Below are positions 14,578 to 19,250 of a stretch of DNA of 19,250 nucleotides, piece by piece. The DNA lies in NCBI GenBank assembly GCA_965370365.1, contig CBDUSP010000030.1:1-19250 (forward strand), written 5' to 3'. Within the stretch, counting starts at the first letter, position 1. Each line of letters begins with the position of its first letter. The notes under the pieces are model-generated. The model saw only the letters and a list, made by a program, of their open reading frames with translations. It was not told the origin of the DNA and searched no databases. Source of the stretch: DAIDHZ01 sp965370365. GTDB lineage: Bacteria; Chlamydiota; Chlamydiia; Chlamydiales; SM23-39. A program made the translations under genes and the position numbers.

Positions 14578-14626
14578 TAGAGAGTGTTTATAAATTAGGG
14601 AACGCCCGATTTTTGATTTTCTCGAA
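14578..14626 (+). repeat. One-arm copy of the 4260-4427 element
   Basis: Reading the plus strand, 14578-14592 begins TTTAGAGAGTGTTTATAAAT, similar to the outer end of the palindrome at 4427-4260 read on its minus strand (TTTAGAGGATGTCTACAAAA). The 20-mer CGATTTTTGATTTTCTCGAA at 14607-14626 is identical to 4310-4329. A shorter distance separates the two parts than in the full element, and the second arm is missing. It lies between the stop of the 181-residue ORF and sctC. Confidence 0.7.
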
Positions 14627-14632
14627 CTCCTT

Positions 14633-15178
14633 TTAAGAAGACACTGAGGGGGAACGGGAAAAGGTTAGGGAATCGTGATCGACTTGGTTAAAGCTTGAGG
14701 ATGGGGCACCTTCCCACATTCCTAGATCGTCTTCTGAATTTACTCGCGAAACCGGCCTCGAGGGGGGTTCTTCAAAGGGAGAATCGTCCCTTTCTGGAGA
14801 GGGACTCAAGAGAGGTTCTCCAAGGGAAGAACTGTACCTTTCTAGAAAGGTATAAGTCTCTTTCTTTTTCATAGGTTGTTGAAGCTCGAGGGCTTTAGAT
14901 GTAATGACAACCCCTAAGGCAAGGCAGGCGGCTCCGAGAATTTTATTGGCTTGTAGAGCGATTAAACCCATTGTATACACGTGGTTGGAAGCGCAATGCA
15001 ACCATTGAGCAGTCCTCTCATAAGAGGTCCCAGAAAAGACTTTTCCGAACAGCTTGTGGGTTTGTACTACCTCACTCTCTTGATTCCATTTTTTAGTCCA
15101 GGCCTCGAAATTCTCCTTGAAAATCTTCTCTTCGGCGGTAAGTTCTTGTAGAGAAAGAGGTTTGCTAAAATGACTCAT
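14633..15178 (-). CDS. Small protein with one hydrophobic region and Ser/Pro-rich tail
   Basis: The 181-residue product has a charged N-terminal part (residues 1-65), a hydrophobic stretch of about 32 residues (66-98, YTMGLIALQANKI then LGAACLALGVVITSKAL), and a disordered acidic, Ser- and Pro-rich C-terminus. There is no cleavable signal peptide. A long central hydrophobic segment with a polar tail is reminiscent of chlamydial inclusion-membrane (Inc) proteins, which are T3SS substrates. The gene sits with its 90-residue neighbour in the position held by pkn5 in Chlamydia, between sctQ and sctC. The start is 2 bp after the neighbour's stop, so the two are coupled. I recognise no family; substrate, membrane adaptor or chaperone roles are all open. 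Confidence 0.65.
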   Translation of the reverse strand: MSHFSKPLSLQELTAEEKIFKENFEAWTKKWNQESEVVQTHKLFGKVFSGTSYERTAQWLHCASNHVYTMGLIALQANKILGAACLALGVVITSKALELQQPMKKKETYTFLERYSSSLGEPLLSPSPERDDSPFEEPPSRPVSRVNSEDDLGMWEGAPSSSFNQVDHDSLTFSRSPSVSS

Positions 15179-15180
15179 AA

Positions 15181-15453
15181 TTAAATCGTATTATGTTTTT
15201 TGCATTGTTCGTTGTGAACGTTATATGCTGAAATGGCATTTCCGACGCAGAAAACCAGGGCACAAGCGGCTACTGGTAGTGCAAGGACAGACCCTGTATA
15301 GGAAAGCGCTATGCCAGCCATTCCGTATCCAAGAGCTCTTTGAACAGCTCTTGCTACATGCTGTTCTGTGCTCAGGTCGGGATTAGATCGTCTCCAGGCC
15401 TCAAGGGCGGTTTTTGCGGCGCTTTGTGAAGATGAGGGAGTCGCTTGAGTCAT
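15181..15453 (-). CDS. Small bilobed-hydrophobic protein, Inc-like
   Basis: The 90-residue product has a polar Ser/Thr/Gln-rich N-terminus (residues 1-38) and two closely spaced hydrophobic segments (about 41-57 and 59-77, ALGYGMAGIALSYTGSVLAL then PVAACALVFCVGNAIS) with a very short turn, and a basic tail. A double hydrophobic lobe without signal peptide is the hallmark of Inc proteins, though small unrelated membrane proteins look alike. It is the first gene after a good promoter (-10 TATAAT at 15489-15484) and is followed 2 bp later by the 181-residue ORF. No known family is recognised. Confidence 0.6.
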   Translation of the reverse strand: MTQATPSSSQSAAKTALEAWRRSNPDLSTEQHVARAVQRALGYGMAGIALSYTGSVLALPVAACALVFCVGNAISAYNVHNEQCKKHNTI

Positions 15454-15459
15454 ATTAAC

Positions 15460-15489
15460 TAACCTAGTTTTAGAATTAGGTTAATTATA
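15460..15489 (-). promoter_or_regulatory. TATAAT promoter with inverted repeat at the transcript start
   Basis: On the minus strand TATAAT at 15489-15484 is a perfect -10 hexamer; the -35 area is weak (TTTCTT). The start would fall near 15477, inside an inverted repeat with 7-bp arms (TAACCTA 15460-15466 and TAGGTTA 15477-15483). It could be an operator, or a 5' hairpin in the mRNA. It gives the two small genes and sctC a transcription start separate from sctO-sctP-sctQ. Confidence 0.5.
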
Positions 15490-15544
15490 TCAGAGATATG
15501 TAATAAAAGAAATAAAGAAATTAATTTACTTAACTTTTAAAATA

Positions 15545-16663
15545 TTAAATTTCAAGAATTTTGAGTCCGAGGCTCTCTTCAAGCTCTACGATCTCTGCGA
15601 CCCCGATTTTCTGGCCATTTGCTACAAGTGTTACTCGTTTCTCTGCAAGGGCGGGGATTTTAAGAAGGTTTCCGGGGGAGAGATTCATAAGCTCATCAAG
15701 AGTTATTTTTAATCGGGCAAGCTCGATGCTGACCTGGAGGGGGATCTCTTTGATGCTTTTTGCTTCATTCTCTGCGGTTTCTAGTGTGTGGGAGAGAGTT
15801 TCTACGTGTGGAGCTTCTTTTTCGTTAGCAGGTGCGTTTTCTTGTGGGGTGTCTTCTTCCATAGAGTCCTCTGGGTTAAAGGCATAAGATCTAAGTTTCA
15901 TTTGGGTGTTTTCTTGGGCCTCGAGATGGAATAGGGGGGTTTCCCCAAGCAAAAGGGTTCCCTTTTCGGGAGCAAATGTATCGGGAAAAAGAAAGTCTCC
16001 CGGTTTTAACTTTTTCCATTCCTTTACGGGGAGTTCTACTTCCCCAACTTTGACTCCGAGCTCTAAGGGAATCTGTTTGGAGAGGTTATTTGTGACGTAC
16101 TGGGGAGGGAATGCTGCAAAATGCTGGACCCAAGTTTCGCGAAAGATGTTGGGGATAAAAAGCTTGCCCCATGTGGAGAAATTCCCAAACGTAATTTCTA
16201 CGGCAATCATGATCCCATCTTCCTCGGGAAGAGGACTCTTCTCTCCTAGCTGCAAAGACATCTGCTTAATGGGTTCAAGGCTTTGCGCAGCGCTCAAGGC
16301 TTCGAGTAAGATGAACTGATAAAACCCTTCTTGCAAAGCAGATGAGGAAAAGGCGGCTTTTTTTGTCTTTTGGAACATCATTTGCTCTATGAACTTGTCC
16401 CTATCTGCTTTTGTCATAATCCAATAAAGGGGGGTATCGATAGGGGAGAGGTGGATGGGAATCTCGATTTGTTTTGTTTTTGTTTTTTCGAGCGTAGTCC
16501 ATTTTTGTTCTTTGAGATGTACGCATAAATCTTCGATACCAAACTGTTTGGAAAGATTGAATGAGATTTCTTTTAGATTCAAGGGGGGCGCGTTTCCAAA
16601 AAGGGGAATCTCATCGATTTCTTGGAAATGTTTGGAGACTTGTTTATAGAGTTGCTTGTTCAC
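15545..16663 (-). CDS. sctQ: Type III secretion C-ring / sorting-platform protein SctQ
   Basis: The 372-residue product contains two SpoA (FliN/FliM-type) domains: SpoA1 at about 196-262 (IPLELGVKVGEVELPVKEWKKLKPGDFL) and SpoA2 at 303-372 (KEIPLQVSIELARLKITLDE, then LMNLSPGNLLKIPA, ending LGLKILEI). The region before (residues 1-195) is the usual diverged N-terminal part. SctQ forms cytoplasmic pods below the injectisome and receives substrate-chaperone complexes. The start is GTG at 16663, directly after the sctP stop (TAA-GTG, no gap) with GGGAG upstream. Gene order sctO-sctP-sctQ confirms the call. A strong internal ribosome site may yield a SpoA2-only product. Confidence 0.93.
   Translation of the reverse strand: MNKQLYKQVSKHFQEIDEIPLFGNAPPLNLKEISFNLSKQFGIEDLCVHLKEQKWTTLEKTKTKQIEIPIHLSPIDTPLYWIMTKADRDKFIEQMMFQKTKKAAFSSSALQEGFYQFILLEALSAAQSLEPIKQMSLQLGEKSPLPEEDGIMIAVEITFGNFSTWGKLFIPNIFRETWVQHFAAFPPQYVTNNLSKQIPLELGVKVGEVELPVKEWKKLKPGDFLFPDTFAPEKGTLLLGETPLFHLEAQENTQMKLRSYAFNPEDSMEEDTPQENAPANEKEAPHVETLSHTLETAENEAKSIKEIPLQVSIELARLKITLDELMNLSPGNLLKIPALAEKRVTLVANGQKIGVAEIVELEESLGLKILEI
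15862..15877 (-). other. Internal translation start for a short SctQ-C product
   Basis: Inside sctQ, AGAGGA lies 4 nt before an in-frame ATG (Met 268). Translation from it would give 105 residues (coding 15545-15862) comprising an acidic linker and SpoA2 alone. Such short C-terminal products, made from internal starts, are known for YscQ of Yersinia and SsaQ of Salmonella, where they form complexes with full-length SctQ. The ribosome site is better than that of the full-length start. Confidence 0.55.
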
Positions 16664-17929
16664 TTATTTTTTTTCTCCCGAGAAGTCTCCTCCACCAGAT
16701 TTCCCTTCTCTATCTCGTCTTTTAAAGACGGGCCGATCCGCTGAATACTCTGCTGTAATTCTTCCGATGCGGAAGTCAAATGTTCCGTTTTGAAAGGCGG
16801 CGTAGAGATTTGAAATGTTTTGATTAAAGCTTTGAACCGCTTCGTCAGGACCTGTTAGGCGGATGTTTAGAGAGTCGGGTGCTGTTGCATATTTCTCAAT
16901 TATAATTTTCGAGCCAAAAAATTTGGAGTTTGAAAAAGACGGAGAGGTGAGCGCGATTTCTGTTCTGTTAATCCCTGGAGTCCCCGTCATCACATAAATG
17001 GTTCCGACCATTTGGAAAAAAAGAGGGTTGGTTTCCGAATTCAAATAGGAGGTTGCTTGTGTAGTTGCAGCTTGTGCAAGGGGGACAACGCTTGGGGGCA
17101 TATGCGCTTGGGAAGGGTCTGTGAGTTCGATGATATTTGGTGTTTTGGCCCCTTGTTTACCTTCAGCATCGTCGTCTTTATTGAGTTTCTTTTTGTCGAC
17201 AGGAAGTGCTTCGGGATGTAGAGGGGAAAGGGCTCTTTCTTTCTCTTTTGCTTTTTTACTTACCGGGGCTCTTGTTTTCGCTTCTTCTTCAGGCGTGATT
17301 TTTCCAGAAGGAGCGCGTTTTATTTTTTTTTCTTCCTCTAGAGGGACTGTGATTCCTTCTTGTTTTTCTTTTGCGATTTTTTTTGCCCCCTTTTTTGCGG
17401 TAAGGGCGTCTGTTTCTTGAGAGAGGGAGACTTGTTCTTTAGCTTTTTTCTTCTGCGGGCTTTCGGAGACTTCTTTTGTCTCTTGAATCTTTGGTTTTTT
17501 TTCTGAAGAGGAGCTTGTCTCTTCCCAAAACTCATGAGATCGAGGAAGAGGAGCAGATGTTTTGCTTGTCTCTTCTCTTGGTGCGTTGACATTGGGAGGG
17601 GGAGATTTCTCGGGGGAAGAGATGGCCTTGTTTTCAATCTGTTCTAAATCATCGATTGGGTGAGTAATCTCATGGAAAATTGAGCCGACCTCTTTCTCAG
17701 CTTTATGAAAACCTGTCTCGAATGGGCTTGGTTCGCGCGCAGTTTTTTCAGGTTTTTCATCCTCATCCATAAACTTGCGAAATTTTTTGCGTGTGCCTTC
17801 ATTTTCGGCTTCATCAACCCGACGTACTTTTTCTACTTTCGTGCGCTTAAGGTGTTGCTGCTCTTTTGCACGTGACTCAGGCCCTTTTGGATCTCCAGGA
17901 CTTACTCCTCCGACTCGATTGGCTCCCAT
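16664..17929 (-). CDS. sctP: Type III secretion needle-length/substrate-switch protein SctP
   Basis: The 421-residue product has a long Lys/Glu/Pro/Ser-rich, probably disordered region (about 1-285) and a compact C-terminal domain (about 285-400, including FGSKIIIEKYATAPDSLNIR and VQSFNQNISNLYAAFQNGTF) that fits the substrate-specificity-switch fold of SctP/FliK proteins. This architecture, with position between sctO and sctQ, matches CdsP. SctP controls needle length and the switch to effector export. The ATG at 17929 comes one base after the sctO stop. A run of nine A on the coding strand (17331-17323) and one of eight A just before the stop (16674-16667) are possible transcriptional slippage sites. 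Family sequence conservation is low, so the assignment rests on layout and context. Confidence 0.85.
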   Translation of the reverse strand: MGANRVGGVSPGDPKGPESRAKEQQHLKRTKVEKVRRVDEAENEGTRKKFRKFMDEDEKPEKTAREPSPFETGFHKAEKEVGSIFHEITHPIDDLEQIENKAISSPEKSPPPNVNAPREETSKTSAPLPRSHEFWEETSSSSEKKPKIQETKEVSESPQKKKAKEQVSLSQETDALTAKKGAKKIAKEKQEGITVPLEEEKKIKRAPSGKITPEEEAKTRAPVSKKAKEKERALSPLHPEALPVDKKKLNKDDDAEGKQGAKTPNIIELTDPSQAHMPPSVVPLAQAATTQATSYLNSETNPLFFQMVGTIYVMTGTPGINRTEIALTSPSFSNSKFFGSKIIIEKYATAPDSLNIRLTGPDEAVQSFNQNISNLYAAFQNGTFDFRIGRITAEYSADRPVFKRRDREGKSGGGDFSGEKK

Positions 17930-17930
17930 A

Positions 17931-18446
17931 CTACTTCTTATCTCTCATTTTCTTTTCGCGCTTGAGTCTGTGATATCCTGCAGACCCTTGCTCATCATGC
18001 TCTGATTCTTCTTTTCGCTCAAGCTCTCTTGTATCTTCTTTTTCCCACTCTTTTTTATGGAGCTCTAGCTTCTCGATATCTTTCTTTTTTTGGAACAGAT
18101 CATCGGTTGCAAGATCGACCTGTTTTTGAGCATCATCGACAACGCCTTGTTGTCTGTCGACTTTTTTCTTTTGATCACTTACCCGTTCATCGACGACTTT
18201 TAAGTAGACCTTCATCTGTTGGATCTTGTCTGAAGAGGTTCCTTGATCAAGGGCGTCGCGGATTTGGTCGAGCTTGGCTTTTCTATGTTTTGCAATCTCG
18301 TCGAGCGCCTGGTTTAAATCGAAGAGCGCTTCATAGGCTTTTTCTAAGATTGCTTTTTTTTCTTCGAGCGTTTTTACAGCCTGATCGAACCGATTTTTTT
18401 TAATTTCGATGACTTGTTCAAGAGGGTAGCGGGACTGATTGGCCAT
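17931..18446 (-). CDS. sctO: Type III secretion stalk protein SctO
   Basis: The 171-residue product is one long coiled coil after a short N-terminal motif, SRYPLEQVIEIKKNRFDQAV, a typical opening of chlamydial CdsO (CT670) and FliJ-like proteins. It is highly charged, with a Lys/Glu-rich tail and no signal peptide. SctO/FliJ inserts into the ATPase ring (SctN) and links it to the export gate. In Chlamydia the ATPase gene cdsN lies directly upstream; here an intrinsic terminator and an unrelated ORF lie there instead. The 60 bp upstream hold only weak promoter hexamers (for example CTAAAT 18 bp after TTGAAT), and the ribosome site is a modest GAAAG. sctP starts one base after its stop. Confidence 0.9.
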   Translation of the reverse strand: MANQSRYPLEQVIEIKKNRFDQAVKTLEEKKAILEKAYEALFDLNQALDEIAKHRKAKLDQIRDALDQGTSSDKIQQMKVYLKVVDERVSDQKKKVDRQQGVVDDAQKQVDLATDDLFQKKKDIEKLELHKKEWEKEDTRELERKEESEHDEQGSAGYHRLKREKKMRDKK

Positions 18447-18498
18447 AGACTTTCAGCATAGCATTTAGCGAATAATACCGGAAACGATTCAAATTTTG

Positions 18499-18530
18499 AG
18501 AAAAACAAACACCCTCAAGATGAGGGTGTT
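18499..18530 (-). terminator. Rho-independent terminator of the repeat-containing ORF
   Basis: A perfect 10-bp stem (AACACCCTCA / TGAGGGTGTT, 18508-18517 and 18521-18530) with a 3-nt loop is followed on the minus strand by TGTTTTT. It sits 22 bp after the stop of the right-edge ORF, upstream of sctO. Confidence 0.85.
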
Positions 18531-18551
18531 ATTGTTGAAAGGGACTCTCTT

Positions 18552-19250
18552 TTATCCGAAGTATTTTGATAGAAAGGCAAAAGCTGTGGTTACGACTCTG
18601 AAGAAGAGATCGTCTTTTACAGATTTGGCACCACTTGTCATGGAGTTGAAAGCATCTGCTTCTCGATTTGCTGCACTCTCTTCAAAAGCTGCTTGCTTTA
18701 CGGTCTTATCTTTTTCTGAGGCTTGGTTCTCTACAGCGCGTTTAGAAGAGTCGAATAGATCGGAGACGCGGTTTCCGTGCTCTGCGTGTATTGCAAAACA
18801 ATCGATGATGAAATCCGCTTCTTGTTGCTCCTCAGGTGATTGAGTTTTGCTAAGCTGTAGATCCTCTTCCCCGAAAGATGCTATAAAGCTATTATCGAAC
18901 AGATCCAAGACTTTTGAGAGGTTTTCTCCATATAGATTCTTCATGGCATCTTGTTGCTCTTGTCTCCGGGCTGCATTTAGTGAGCAAAAAACAGTTAAGG
19001 GTCCCTGTCCCTCTCCTTGAATTTCTGTTAGTGGGGCTGCTTCAGTGCTATTTGAAGACGCAGAAGAAGGAGTTCTTTGTAAGGGATTTTCCTCTGTTGA
19101 TATTTCTTCTTTGAGGGGGGAGATCTCACCAGGCAGTTGCTTTGCAGGCCTTTTTTGGAGGGGGAGAGGCTTATTAGAAGAACCTGAGGAAGCCTTTTCT
19201 TCTTTGAGGGGGGAGATCTCACCAGGCAGTTGCTTTGCAGGCCTTTTTTG
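18552..19250 (-). CDS. Partial protein with 31-residue tandem repeats, unknown
   Basis: The frame is open from the right window edge to a stop at 18552, giving 232 visible residues. The Met at 18944 often taken as a start is internal: the frame continues upstream without a stop and with protein-like composition. At least two copies of a 31-residue unit containing KRPAKQLPGEISPLKEE are visible near the edge, followed by a Ser/Thr/Glu/Pro-rich stretch. The C-terminal 130 residues (from KNLYGENLSKVLDLFDNSFI) are mostly helical and acidic, ending FFRVVTTAFAFLSKYFG. No membrane segment or signal is visible in the part seen. The disordered repeats and the location next to T3SS genes make a secreted substrate or accessory factor possible. 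I recognise no family. Confidence 0.6.
   Translation of the reverse strand, partial: QKRPAKQLPGEISPLKEEKASSGSSNKPLPLQKRPAKQLPGEISPLKEEISTEENPLQRTPSSASSNSTEAAPLTEIQGEGQGPLTVFCSLNAARRQEQQDAMKNLYGENLSKVLDLFDNSFIASFGEEDLQLSKTQSPEEQQEADFIIDCFAIHAEHGNRVSDLFDSSKRAVENQASEKDKTVKQAAFEESAANREADAFNSMTSGAKSVKDDLFFRVVTTAFAFLSKYFG
19103..19250. repeat. 93-bp tandem repeat inside the right-edge ORF
   Basis: Positions 19103-19157 recur identically at 19196-19250 (55 bp, offset 93 bp), and the second copy is cut by the window edge. The period is a multiple of three, so it encodes the 31-residue protein repeat. The identity at DNA level suggests recent duplication; copy number beyond the edge is unknown. Confidence 0.9.

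Noticed and set aside
18552..18944. 130-residue ORF starting at the internal Met
   Set aside because: The frame stays open to the window edge and includes the in-frame 31-residue repeats, so the true start is outside.

Overview
The window looks like chromosome from a member of the phylum Chlamydiae outside the classical Chlamydia genus. The main evidence is a type III secretion (T3SS) block on the minus strand, read right to left as sctO, sctP, sctQ, two small hydrophobic ORFs, then sctC. This is the order of the Chlamydia cdsO-cdsP-cdsQ-pkn5-cdsC cluster, with pkn5 replaced. A Legionella Lpg1974-type / MOMP-like porin gene on the left fits Simkania- or Parachlamydia-like organisms, some of which carry many such genes. 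A Simkania-like source is my best guess, but it is inference from gene content only.

Left part (1-4430): the N-terminal end of an unknown minus-strand gene, a small Ser/Thr-rich ORF, a drug/metabolite-type transporter (+), a DUF378 membrane protein (-) overlapping it tail to tail, a small coiled-coil protein (-), and two outer-membrane beta-barrel genes (-). Two large palindromes (2141-2303 and 4260-4427) each end about 5-10 bp before the start codon of a minus-strand gene. Both have promoter-like hexamers pointing toward their centre.

Middle (4431-8976): a secreted proline-rich protein with features of GH64 beta-1,3-glucanases, a SulP anion transporter with STAS domain, and an M48-like membrane metalloprotease, all on the plus strand. 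A third, imperfect palindrome of about 178 bp fills the convergent gap before the minus-strand block.

Right part (8977-19250): the T3SS block. sctO-sctP-sctQ are packed with 0-1 bp gaps. A new promoter with a perfect TATAAT box precedes the two small hydrophobic ORFs and sctC. The secretin is the most striking gene: about 1356 residues, with an N-terminal domain, two atypical N domains, nine further tandem N-domain repeats, and one secretin domain. It is followed, with start/stop overlaps, by a TPR-like lipoprotein and a cysteine-poor YidD homologue, which together may be a secretin or membrane-assembly accessory module. A clear intrinsic terminator separates sctO from a partial repeat-containing ORF at the right edge. 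I saw no tRNA, rRNA, CRISPR array, transposase or phage gene. The 210 bp between 130 and 339 hold no gene I can support.
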